Source: Pagrus major
Lineage: Eukaryota; Chordata; Actinopteri; Spariformes; Sparidae
Direction: 5' to 3'
NCBI RefSeq assembly: GCF_040436345.1
Contig: NC_133234.1
Location: 7,750,446-7,814,445, forward strand
DNA length: 64,000 nucleotides
Of this stretch, positions 1 to 9,774 are shown in pieces. The position numbers and the translations under genes were made by a program. The notes beneath the pieces are model-generated. The model did no database searches and was not told the origin of the DNA. It worked only from the letters and a program-made list of their open reading frames with translations. The first letter of the stretch is position 1. Each line of letters starts with the position of its first letter.

Positions 1-191
1 CACTGAGTTCATACCCAAATAAGTTTACGTGCTGAAACATGGGCCTGTCTCACTCTCATCTTCAAATCACGGATTCTCCCACTGCGTCTTCATCTCGCCA
101 GGTGAGTGAACCATCTAAACACTGTTTTCAACCCATAGCAGGTCACATCAACAAATCGAATATTAGTTTTTCAGTAATTGTGGTCACTATT

Positions 192-300
192 GGTGGTCCA
201 GGTAGGAATCGAACCCCTTGACTTCAGCAAGCGTTGTCACAGTTTCTAACTTGTATAAGTTTGTGGCGGCTCTGCAGCTCACTGGGAGCTCTACCAGAAA
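192..300 (-). repeat. tRNA-like fragment (possible SINE head)
   Basis: On the minus strand a box-B-like GGTTCGATTCC (205-215) is followed by TACCTGGACCACCA. A box-A-like TGGTAGAGCTCCCAGTG lies upstream (about 279-295). The spacing is longer than in a normal tRNA and the 5' acceptor strand does not pair with the 3' one. It is therefore more likely a tRNA-derived SINE piece or tRNA pseudogene than a working tRNA gene. Confidence 0.3.
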
Positions 301-1100
301 CACTCGACATAGCAGTGAACGCAGTTTAGGCCCGCTGGTTACAGGAACACACACACACAAACACACACATGTACACCATAATAAAAAATGGAGGCCAAAC
401 ATAAGAGCCTTATAATGAAAAAAAAAACAAAAAAGTAAAAAGAGCAAAAACAAAACTCAATAAGGAGGAACAAAAATAAGAAAGCTAACTCTAAATTCTG
501 ATGCTGGTTTGTATGGAAACACAGACTTTTGGTATGTGTTTATGATAAATACACATTGTACTAACTATACATCAAATCTGAAAGGTAATTATTGAGGATC
601 AGGGTGTGACAAATAGACTAGATTCTGTGCATGTGAAAGCAATGGAGGGCGGAGGAGGTTCAGATCTGCGTGTCTTTCACAGTCGACTGACTCAGTGCTC
701 AATGGAGTGAAGAAGACTGTGTTTGAGAACAAAGACGTGACTTCTCGAAGGTTGGGCATATACAGTATGTGTTGCAGTAGCAGCAAGGCTGGCACGTTGC
801 TGATGGCTCTGTATCTTTGATTTACTGGAATTTGTACATGTTTTGCAAGGCTTGCTCCAAGAAGAAGTTTGAAAACACAAAAGGAAACAGGCCTACTTTG
901 CTTTTGAAGCTTAGGTGAAAAGAGCTGTCACAGTACAAGAGCCCCTCCCCAATTCATCCAGTACGCACTGAATAAAACTGGGCCAAGTGCAGACTAAGTA
1001 AAGCTCCTACTTGCTTCTTACATTTTCATGCATCATGCTATAAAGACATGGGGCTTATATTAAATAGCAAGACATAGTAAATACTATACTTCTACAACAC
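301..1100. other. Non-coding intergenic sequence
   Basis: AT-rich unique-looking sequence with a short CA tract near 348-370 and an A-rich stretch at 418-475. I see no exon-like open frame with splice sites and no recognisable protein similarity on either strand. Confidence 0.5.
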
Positions 1101-1104
1101 AATA

Positions 1105-1590
1105 GTCCTCCATGCTTAGTATAGTATAGTATAGTACAGTATAGTATAGTATAGTATAGTATAGTATACTGTACATTAGTATAATAGTATGACAGATTAT
1201 AGTATGGTACAGTACCGTGTTGTATCATTTAATATAGAATAATTTCAGATACATAACGTAGCATAGCATAGTATAGTATACTAGAATAGTATAGCATATC
1301 ATGGCATAGTATAGTATATTATAGCATACTAGATTAACATAGCATAATAGATTATAGTATAGTTCAGTACAGTGTAGTATCATTTATTATATAATTTAGT
1401 ATACTTACATAATATGACATAGTTGTAGTAGAAATTAAGTATAGTATCATTTAACATAGTATAGTGTAGTAGACTAGAATAGTATAGTATAGTATAGTAT
1501 AGTATAGTAATACTGTATATTAGTATAATAATATAATAGATTATAGTATGGTACAGAACCATGTTGTTTCATTTAATATAGAATAGTCAC
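1105..1590. repeat. AGTAT-type pentanucleotide satellite
   Basis: Long irregular tandem array built on the 5-bp unit ATAGT/AGTAT. The cleanest runs are at about 1118-1166 and 1478-1510, with point variants (AGCAT, AGTAC) and degenerate stretches between. Two larger segments, about 1190-1260 and 1335-1400, resemble each other (both contain GATTATAGTATGGTACAGTA-like text), so the array also carries a longer higher-order repeat. It is non-coding. Confidence 0.85.
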
Positions 1591-1592
1591 TT

Positions 1593-2070
1593 CTTGCTTT
1601 TCAGTTCCTCCTGTGTGTTTTTCCCTCCCAGTGTTTTTCTGCTCATTCCCTCACCTGTTCCTCTTCCCTCCTCACTCCGCCTGTTCCTGATCCCCTCTTT
1701 ATTGTGTCTGTGTATGTAGTCTTTGTTCACCCTCATGTGTTTGTCAGTTCGTTCTGTGATGTTCCGTGTTGTTCCCTGTTACTCCGTCTTGGTCTGCCTT
1801 CCCCCGTGTAGCCACCCGGCATTCTGCCCCAGTGTTTCCTCGTGCCTCCCGTTTGGTATGTTTCTGATTTTGGTTTCTTGTTTCTCGTTTGATTTGAACT
1901 TTGCATTTTGTTTAAGCTTTTTAGTTGCTAGTTTGTTTTATGTCCTCGTATCTGGATTCCTTGGTTTTTGTATATTCAGCGATTGTGTGATAAAGCTTGC
2001 TTTTTTGTTCCCCTGATCCTGCCTCCCATGTGTGTCTGCATTTGGGTCTCACCTCGTCTAACATCGTGTA
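1593..2070 (+). mobile_element. Possible LTR retrotransposon solo LTR remnant
   Basis: CT-rich tract with phrases such as CCCTGATCCTGCCTCCCATG and CTGCATTTGGGTCTC close to its right end, followed by a terminal-looking TCGTGTAACA. This resembles the 3' parts of LTRs of fish Gypsy-type elements as I remember them. A Tc1-like transposon begins at the TA where the tract stops. No internal retroelement coding region is present. The long open frame at 1723-2016 has the low-complexity composition of the tract and is not taken as a gene. Confidence 0.35.
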
Positions 2071-3524
2071 ACAAAAAGTTTGGACACACCTTCTCATTCA
2101 ATGTTTTTTCTTTATTTTTATTTTCTACATTGTAGATCAATACTGAAGACATCCAAACTATGAAGGAACACGTATGGAATTATGCAGTAAACAAAAAAGT
2201 GTTAAACAAACCAGAATATGATTTATATTTTATATTCTTCAAAGTAGCCATCTTGTTGGCTGCTTTGCCTTCACTCTGCAGTCCAACTCATCCCAAACCA
2301 TCTCAATTGGGTTTAGGTTGAGTGATTGTGGAGGCCAGGTCATCTGACGCAGCACTCCATCACTCTCCTTCTTGGTCAGATAGCCATTACAAAGCCTGGA
2401 GGTGTGTTTGGGGTCATTGTCCTGTTGTAAACCAAATGATGGTCCCACTAAGCGCAAACCAGATGGGATGGCATGTCGCTGCAGAATGCTGTGGTAGCCA
2501 TGCTGATTAAGTGTGCCTTGAATTTTAAATAAATCACCAACAGTGTCACCAGCAAAGCACCCCCACACCATCACACCTCCGCCTGCATGCTTGAAGCACA
2601 CATGTAGAAACCATCCACTCACCTTTTCTGCGTCTCATAAAAGACATGGTGGATGGAACCAAAAATCTCAAATTTGGACTCATCAGAACAAAGTACAGAT
2701 TTCTACTGTTCTAATGTCCATTCCTTGTGTTTCTTGGCCCAAACACTTCTTCCTCTTCTTGTTGTTCTTCCTCAGTAGTGGCTTCTTTGCAGTAATTCGA
2801 CCATGAAGGCCTGATTCACAGTCTCCTCTGAACAGTTGATGCTGAGATGTGTCTGCTACTTGATCTCTGTGAAGCATTTATGTGGGCTCTAATCTGAGGT
2901 GCTGTTAATTTGTCGTTTCTGAGGCTGGTAACTCTAATGAACTTATCCTCTGCAGCAGAGGTAACTCTTGGTCTTCCTTTCCTGGGGCAGTCCTCATGAG
3001 AGCCAGTTTCATCATGTGTTTGAACTCAAAACACTCAAAGTTCTTGATATTTTCCAGATTGACTGACCTTCATGTCTTAAAGTAATGATGGACTGTCGTT
3101 TCTCTTTACTTAGCTGGGTGATTCTTGCCATAATATGGATTAGAACAGTAGTTGAATAGGGCTATTCACTGTATTGAACTGTGTACCAACCCTAGCTCTG
3201 CACAACACAACTGATGGTCTCAAACACATTAAGAAGGCAAAAAATTCCACAAATCAACTCTTGACAAGGCACACCTGTTAATTGAAAACCATTCCAGGTG
3301 ACTGCCTCATGAACCTGATTGAGAGAATGCCAGAAGTTTGTCATCAAAGCAAAAGGTGTCTACTTTGAAGAATATAAAATATAAATCATATTCTGGTTTG
3401 TTTAACACTTTTTTGTTTACTGCATGATTCTATATGTGTTCTTTCTTAGTTTGGATGTCTTCAGTATTGATTTACAATGTAGAAAATAATAAAAATAAAG
3501 AAAAAACATTGACTAAGAAGGTGT
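2071..3524 (-). mobile_element. Tc1/mariner-like DNA transposon, decayed
   Basis: A roughly 1.45-kb element with long terminal inverted repeats. The left end (2079-2240) and the right end (about 3350-3524) are reverse complements over some 160-190 bp, including the shared blocks TTGTTTAACACTTTTTTGTT and ACATCCAAACTA/TAGTTTGGATGT. This is the long-inverted-repeat type of Tc1 element known from fish. The right terminus lacks the outermost bases present at the left, so that end is eroded. The element sits at a TA (2069-2070) and carries a broken transposase on the minus strand. Confidence 0.88.
2239..3131 (-). pseudogene. Tc1-like transposase pseudogene
   Basis: The minus-strand reading starts at ATG 3129-3131 (MARITQLSKEKRQSI). 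It runs through a paired-type helix-turn-helix region into a DDE transposase catalytic half with VMVWGCFAGD, LQQDNDPKHTSRL and a SLNLNPIEMVWDEL motif, the last holding the C-terminal acidic residue. The frame is broken by shifts around 2630-2700 and 2870-3060. About 40 C-terminal residues are missing: after KAKQPT the sequence jumps straight to the distal part of the gene at the inverted repeat. The product cannot be an active transposase. Confidence 0.85.
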
Positions 3525-3733
3525 CACAGAGGCACACAAATAAAATGAAGGACTACTTTCAACACAGTGGATGGGCCTTCAGACCATCACTGACTCAAAG
3601 CCCACCCCACAAACCTGTGACAGTGACAGCTGCTAACCCAATGAGTTTCATGTGCAATTAGAGGTTAGAAAATGCACCTGCAAAGAAGTCTGTTGTTCCC
3701 CCTGATAAATAAGCACCTGCCTCTCCACTGCTG
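3525..3733. other. Short spacer upstream of tnfrsf13b
   Basis: Unique-looking sequence between the Tc1 element and the candidate first exon of tnfrsf13b. It would contain the proximal promoter if that exon is real. I see no convincing TATA box or other core motif at a fixed position. Confidence 0.3.
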
Positions 3734-3782
3734 ATGTCAGAAGGAGCCTCTCTGACAAACAGTCATGCAACTCTAGCTGTCA
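3734..3782 (+). CDS. tnfrsf13b: Candidate first coding exon of tnfrsf13b
   Basis: ATG 3734 opens 16 codons (MSEGASLTNSHATLAV) plus one base, ending at a weak donor A|GTGATG. The phase fits exon 3985-4119, whose acceptor needs one preceding base, giving a junction ...LAV-K-RGLSGPM. Human TACI exon 1, as I recall it, encodes about 20 residues starting MS and also ends in phase 1. Alternatives are a start at ATG 3855, which reads in frame through the acceptor but would add an unexpected hydrophobic N-terminus, or an exon further upstream. Confidence 0.3.
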
Positions 3783-3984
3783 GTGATGATGCAAAAAGAT
3801 GACGATGACCCATAAATATAATACCCATAAATCTTTTACATAAGCTAGAAGATAATGAGGGAGTTCCACAACCTATGGATACTATCTCACAAACTTATGG
3901 TTACTGTCATTGTATTGTCACTATTCCCTCTACACTTATCTTACTACGTATCTCTGTGCTGTTGTTCATGTGTGTGTGTGTCAG

Positions 3985-6301
3985 AGCGAGGTTTGTCAGG
4001 GCCGATGGCTGATCGTTGCCATACGGGTCAGTACTGGGATGCCTTAATCACTCAATGCATGGACTGTGATATAGAATGCCAGCGACCACATGTCAATCCC
4101 AGATGCACCAGTTACTGTGGTGAGTATACACTTACACAGACAGGGATACAAATCCAGGAACATTTTCTTACATTTGGTCACAGGACTTTGTGGGCCACCC
4201 TTCTCATGTGTTATCTGACTATGCTACATGGACTGAGATAAAACCTGATCAGTTATGCACTAAACAAGTGTAATAGTTGCGAGGGTAAGCTTATAATTCT
4301 CCTGATTGCTTTCACACTGTGTCCTCCTGCATTAGAGCCTGCGATTTGTAAGGCAAAGCTTGGCCACTACTACGACGGGCTGCTGAAGAGATGTGTGATA
4401 TGCGCTGAAGTTTGTGATGGACCTCCGGCAGAGTGCACCCAGCACTGCCAGAGTGAGTGCTGACCATGCTAACCTGAATAAGAGCTTTAATTATTCTGTG
4501 ACTTTACCTCTCTGTTTCATGGAGAAAAAAATGTCGGCTGACAAGAAAAGTTTGATGGTAAAGAAGGAATTCTTGTGACACTACAGATAAATCCCAATGC
4601 AGTGACTTTTTTTTGGAAGGTCAGCAGCGAGCTGAAATGCTTACCGAAATGCATTACCACAACTCCTGAGCAGTGGGGCTGAATGGTTTTTGGTTTCTGG
4701 TACATATAGCAGGGGTTCCCAACCACCGGGACTTGGGACGTTCAGTACAGGTCTACGAAAACCCAGTAGAAACAAAAGAGGATGATTTGATTTCCATTTA
4801 TGTGCTGCATTGTGTTATCATATCACAAGGTAAATCATTTTCAATGTGCTTAATTTTCACAAAAAAATATTCTATTTACATTTTCATGTGTATTGTACAG
4901 TAGTTCAGGATGCATTATGCTTTTACTGTGTGTCATATATGCATATATCTCAACAAGAACAAACAGTGGTGCTTTAGTTCTGTTAAGAACTCTCTGTCAC
5001 CCACCAGCTAATGGAAAGCTTCTCTCATTGACACAAATTCAAATGGCTGCAAACACTGGTTGATGTGACTGTGGCTCGCTAGCAAATGTTAGCTCACTAA
5101 TAGCTAACATAAAGGGTGACCTGTAATTCAGTGCAGTGAATTGATTATAAATGTGTTTTTGATTGTATTCAGTGAGAGAAGCAAATGTCTAATACCCTTT
5201 GTTGCCATCACTGGCCCTTGTTGAGAAAGCAATCCAAAGTAAAACAGTAGCACAAACATAGCCTCTACGACATTTTCATCATTCTTGTTTACCGTCCACA
5301 TTTGTGTTAGCGAAGTCAGTACAAGCGGGGAAAACAGTAGTTACTGGATGTAACTCCAGTGCTATGAGTGCATGTTCAGCCTTCTAGCTGAATGTTATCG
5401 TACCTGCAGTAAAACATGTCATGTCTAACCCACTAAAACACTTAGGATGGTATTGACCGTGTTGCTAAATGCATGTCGTGGCTGGACGTGACACTGGTGA
5501 CCGTGTTGAAAACTAAGAGACATCACAGTGATATTCTTCCCATCTATCCTCCAGCTTCACCACCTCCAATAAAAAAGCTCCTGACCACTAAAAGGCTGCT
5601 GGTGGGAGGTACGTCACCTGTGTCGTACTCCAGAGTGCCGACAGCCGTGGAAGACCCCACTATTCTTGTATACCCCCTGCTGGCCCTGTGCATGGTGCTG
5701 CTGTTTTCTAGCTTGTCTCTAGCCTTTGTTGTCTTTCTGAGGGGAGCCAGAGCCAAGAGCTCCAACCCAGCTACCAAGGAGGATAACCGCAACCAGGAGT
5801 GTGTAGTCCAGCTGGGCCAGGAGGTCGGCCCGCCAGGGCCCCAGCCAGAGCAGAGCTCCAATGGTTAGTGTGGTACGGATTTACATCAAATGCCCCAATC
5901 AGTGTCGTCAATGAGTGGTTTATGTTCAACAACTGCTAAACTAATTATTAACTCTAACTCATGTGTAGTTAGATTGATGTTGTGATACTGTGGCATCTGT
6001 TCCATGTTTTGATACTATGTGTGTCTGTCCTATTACAGATTTTGTAACAAATACAAACCTTCCTACTGACCATGAGCCATCCAATGACTCCAGCCCTACT
6101 GAGACCTGCGTGTGTGTCCACTGTTTCCCTGATCTGAAAGCACTAGGCCAGAGCCATGACAGGCCACCGAGAGCACCTTTGTCATTCTACCCGCAGGCTG
6201 TCCACCACAGAGCCCAGATCCAAAATGGAGAACCTCTCTGGACTGATGGGAACTTATACACCTCTGGACCCGAGGTGCAGGATGAGGCTGCAGTGGGATG
6301 A
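3985..6301 (+). CDS. tnfrsf13b: TNF receptor superfamily member 13B (TACI)
   Basis: Cell-surface receptor for the B-cell cytokines BAFF and APRIL; vertebrate TACI is a signal-peptide-less type III membrane protein. Exons seen: 3985-4119, 4336-4452, 5555-5863 and 6039-6301 (TGA 6299-6301), all in phase. Counting from ATG 4005, CRD1 (residues 5-38) and CRD2 (43-76) each have six cysteines and the ligand-binding DxL motif (YWDAL and YYDGL). A proline-rich stalk, a transmembrane helix (114-139) and a basic stop-transfer RGAR follow. The tail carries TETCVCVHCFP, which aligns with the conserved PVETCSFCFPE of mammalian TACI. The RGLSGPM residues just before CRD1 also align with human TACI, so an upstream first exon is expected. 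From ATG 4005 the protein has 267 aa. Intron 2 of this model holds a degraded repeat near 4708. Confidence 0.9.
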
Positions 6302-6761
6302 GGCTCACTTTTTGTCTCATAGGGGACAAATGGAACGGCCAATTGTGACCCTAAAGGATAGGAGAAGAGTCCGTGTCAGTATGTTGGACTGTGGATTCTG
6401 TCACTGCGAAGGTTTTTAAGTGTTTGGACAGTGAAACTGAATATAATGGTGTTAAAGGGGCCCGTCTTGTTCCCTTATGTCACGCATTGTTCATAATTTG
6501 TGTTAATTAACAAATGTTATGACAACATTTATACCGTCTTATTACACTGACATGAAGAGTTGACACAGCTTTGGCGTCGTCTTCTTCATATACGTGTGTG
6601 TGTGTGTGTGTGTGTATATATCTCCAAAATCTATTTAAAGTAATAGATTTTTATATCAATTTATATAACCATTGTGTTATCAAAATGTATGTTATTTTTA
6701 TTTTGTAATATAGTCTTGACAATATATTGGCATGTATTGTCATTTTTCAGCATGTGTCAAT
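6302..6761 (+). other. tnfrsf13b 3' flank / probable 3' UTR
   Basis: Non-coding sequence after the TACI stop, with a short TG run at about 6594-6614. I see no canonical AATAAA before the Tc1 relic; an ATTAAA lies near 6803, inside that element's inverted repeat, so the polyadenylation site is unresolved. Confidence 0.4.
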
Positions 6762-7402
6762 GTACACAATCTCAAAAATTTAGAATATCATGGAAAAGTT
6801 AAATTAAAAAAGTGAAACTTTCCTATATTCAAGATTCATTACACATAAAGTGAAATTTTTCAAGCCTTTTTTTGTTTTAATTTTGATGATTATTACAGCT
6901 TACAGCTCATGGCCGGCAAAAGGAAATCTGCATCTCCATACAGTATTGAGATGCCATGGTATTACTGTGCTTGATTGGCCAGCCGACTCGCCTGACCTGA
7001 ACCCCATAGAGAATCTATGGGGTATTGTCAAGAGGAAGATGAGAGACATCAGACCCAACAATACAGACAAGCTGAAGACAAAGCGACCTGGGCTTCCACA
7101 AAACCTCAGCAGTGCCACAGGCTGATTGCCTCCATGCCATGCTGCATTAATGCAGTAATCTGTGCAAAAGGAGCCCTGACCAAGTATTAAGTGCATAAAT
7201 TAACATACTTTTCAGAAGGTCGACAATTCTGTATTATAAATCCTTTTCATTGATTGGTCTTATGTAAAATTCCGGATTTTTGTGAGTGTAAGCCCTAATC
7301 ATCAAATTTAATACAAAAAAAAGCTTGAAATATTTCTCTTTATGTGTAATGAATCTATGAACTTTTCCATAATATTCTAATTTCTTTTAGATGCACCTGT
7401 AT
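6762..7402 (+). mobile_element. Tc1-like transposon, internally deleted
   Basis: Terminal inverted repeats of about 100 bp. The left one (6771-6865, TTTAGAATATCATGGAAAAG) matches the reverse complement of the right one (about 7295-7400, ending AGATGCACCTGTA). Only the C-terminal third of a transposase remains between them. Its inverted-repeat sequence differs from that of the element at 2071-3524, so this is a separate Tc1 subfamily. Confidence 0.8.
6908..7191 (+). pseudogene. Tc1-like transposase C-terminal relic
   Basis: The plus-strand reading contains VLDWPADSPDLNPIENLWG, the signature around the last catalytic acidic residue of Tc1 DDE transposases. A frameshift near 7075 follows, then a second frame giving RLIASMPCCINAVICAKG and a stop at 7188-7190. 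The catalytic N-terminal two thirds are absent. Confidence 0.85.
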
Positions 7403-7420
7403 ATTTGTTCTGGGGTTTAA

Positions 7421-7750
7421 GGTCCAGTGTCTAGGATTTAGTGATATCTAGCAGTGAGTTTGCCGATTACAACCAGTGAAATATCCCTTGCTTCACTCTC
7501 TGCTACGGTGGCTTCTAAAACTGCAAAAGGCCCTCTCTGGAGCCAGTGCTTGGTTTGTCTGTTCTGGGCAGACTCCATGGATGAGGACCCACTCCCTCTC
7601 TGGATGTATAGGGCTCGTTCTAAGGTCAGGAAAACACAAACATTCTTTTTTGGGGGTGATTAAATACAAATGACAAAATATTTATGAATATTATATTCAA
7701 TTTGAAATAACATATCCTCCTAATTCACATAAATCTTACACATTGGACCT
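7421..7750. mobile_element. Short inverted-repeat DNA element (MITE), family A copy 1
   Basis: Begins GGTCCAGTGTCTAGGATTTA directly after a TTAA (7417-7420) and ends with the near-inverse TTACACATTGGACC. The internal text GGAGCCAGTGCTTGGTTTGTC and TGTTCTGGGC recurs in inverse orientation in the copy at 27176-27516. No coding capacity; non-autonomous DNA transposon. Confidence 0.75.
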
Positions 7751-7827
7751 TGAGACACAAAAGCAAAAACATTGAAATGAAATATTTCCATTAGAAATAT
7801 TACAAAAGCTATTGTGGTTGATTCATA

Positions 7828-8295
7828 TTAAAGGTCGCGTGGGGTAGAAAGTAAGACTTCAGTGTCTTTTTTGAATAGGTCTAGATGCTATATGAATCCT
7901 GTAAAAGGATCAAAATGCTCAACCTACAGAGAAATAGAGACAAACAAAGAAACTGTGCCTTCAGAAAAGCTGTTAGGGAATTCTGTAAGATTATGATGTC
8001 ACAGCTGTATAGTCACCTCACTAAGCATGGCCTTGGCTGAAAAATCCCTGGCAAAGCTGATGTGGCCTGTTCAGGCCTGTGAGAGCTGACCAATCAGAGC
8101 AGACTGGACTTTTTGGGAGGGTGGCCTTTAAGAGACAGGCACTAAAACGGAGCATTCGGACGGAGGGTGAATAGAGGAGCTGCAACAATGAGAAAATAAT
8201 TGTTTTTTTTTAACATTAAAGAGTGTAAACATTTTCTACTAGACACACAAAATGTAATTATGAAGCTGAAAATGAGACTAATATGCAATCATTAA
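7828..8295. mobile_element. MITE family B, copy 1 (degraded)
   Basis: Matches the intact copy at 46711-47220 in the same orientation over long stretches, for example TCAGGCCTGTGAGAGCTGAC and CACTAAAACGGAGCATTC. The left end is TTAAAGGTC; the right terminus is worn. It is probably a TTAA-targeting non-autonomous transposon. Confidence 0.75.
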
Positions 8296-9774
8296 ACCCC
8301 TGAAAAACTTTGCTAACTCTGTCAAAGACATTTTGATAAAAATGTGGAAGTTTGTGCCAAAAGCACACTTATAGTATCACTGAAAATGGGGCAAGGACTC
8401 GACCTACCCCTAATTGTTAGGGAGCATGTGTGTCCAAGGGCCACTTACAAGTATTGTTGGACTTTGAAGGCAACAAGGTTAAATCACTGACACACAAATC
8501 GGACAGCAAAGAAGAGTGATCGATGCTTGGCTCCACCTTGCCTCATGGCTCGGGCTAAACGTTTCACTTGAACACATCACAGAAAAGCTGAAACTACCTG
8601 ACCACTGTCATGCCCGCAAGCGTGTCTGATTGTATTCATGATCCAAAAAAACATAGTGAAACAAATAGAAACACCAAGAGATAATACTAATTAGCCAACT
8701 ATTTACACAACCCTGTGAATCTCATTCAGTCATTAAGCACAGAGAATACTAATGTAGAGTATATCTGATACAAAGTTACTACTGACACTGTTTCTTCCAT
8801 TTCACTGTCGAGGAACTGAGATGATTTGGAGGACCAAATAAGGAGAAAGTGGGTCTAGGTCCAGTCACACGTGACGTGAAGTGCTTACCATTCCATAATC
8901 AGCAATATTAAAGCAGCTAAGGAACTTTTTTTGTTGAATCTGGCGACCCCTGTGGTCAAGATCCTGATCTGGCTAGCTGTGCACTTTTTCAAAAGCGAGC
9001 ATCACATAGTATTCTTGACGGTATTTTTCTTTTTGGAAAGCAGACACAGACAGCTTTTCAACTTTCAACCCTGCAAGTGTTTTCCTGTGGTATTACTGTT
9101 GGCCGTTATTGCAAAGATAGCATTGACAACATGGCAACCAGCCAGCAGCCTGGCTACTGTCCAAAGGAAAAATAAAAAAGTAAGAACTCCATCTTGACCA
9201 ACAAAACCCTGATCTCAGTGCTGTGAAAAAGGCAGAGTATAATATATATATCTTTGAGCCTTAATTTGTCTTTTGTTTTTCCAGTAAAAATCCAGCTGGG
9301 CAAGAGGAATAGCATAGTGAAGGCGAGTCTGATAGGGAATGCAATCAGTATGTACTTCAGTATGATAACTTAAAGCGATCAAGTTGTCTATTGCCAGTTT
9401 ACACAGCTGTTGAGATGATGAGCTAATATATCTATTTGTGTTATGTCAGATCAATAACTGTAATATGATGATGGTGAAACAAAGTAAACTTTGTTGTAGA
9501 AGCGTTCATACACTTAGGTCACATTTAATGCGACAGCATACAGATGTAAATACTCAGTAAGAGTCATTTTGTTGAGAAAGCAAAAATGATTAACGTTCTG
9601 TCGTAACCTCGGCACACTGACAAATAGTTTAAACTTTTGGAATCCAATCTGGTGGTAGGCATTATGAATAACTATGCAGAGATAGCCCATCTTCTTGCTG
9701 ATGGTCTTGTTTGTTTGTCTAGGTCGTACGCAGAATAGGTATTAAGGACAATAAAGAACAGGCACCAAGTGTTT
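8296..9774. other. Intergenic sequence between tnfrsf13b and usp22
   Basis: AT-rich sequence with no recognisable exon, RNA gene or repeat boundary. The open frame at 8931-9197 shows no familiar domain. The usp22 transcript probably ends at the right border. Confidence 0.4.

Noticed and set aside
1723-2016. 97-residue hydrophobic open frame
   Set aside because: It is low-complexity, CT-rich sequence in an LTR-like tract, with no homologue recognised and no splice context.
5544-5861. Minus-strand open frame of 105 residues
   Set aside because: It is the antisense shadow of the TACI transmembrane exon (5555-5863).
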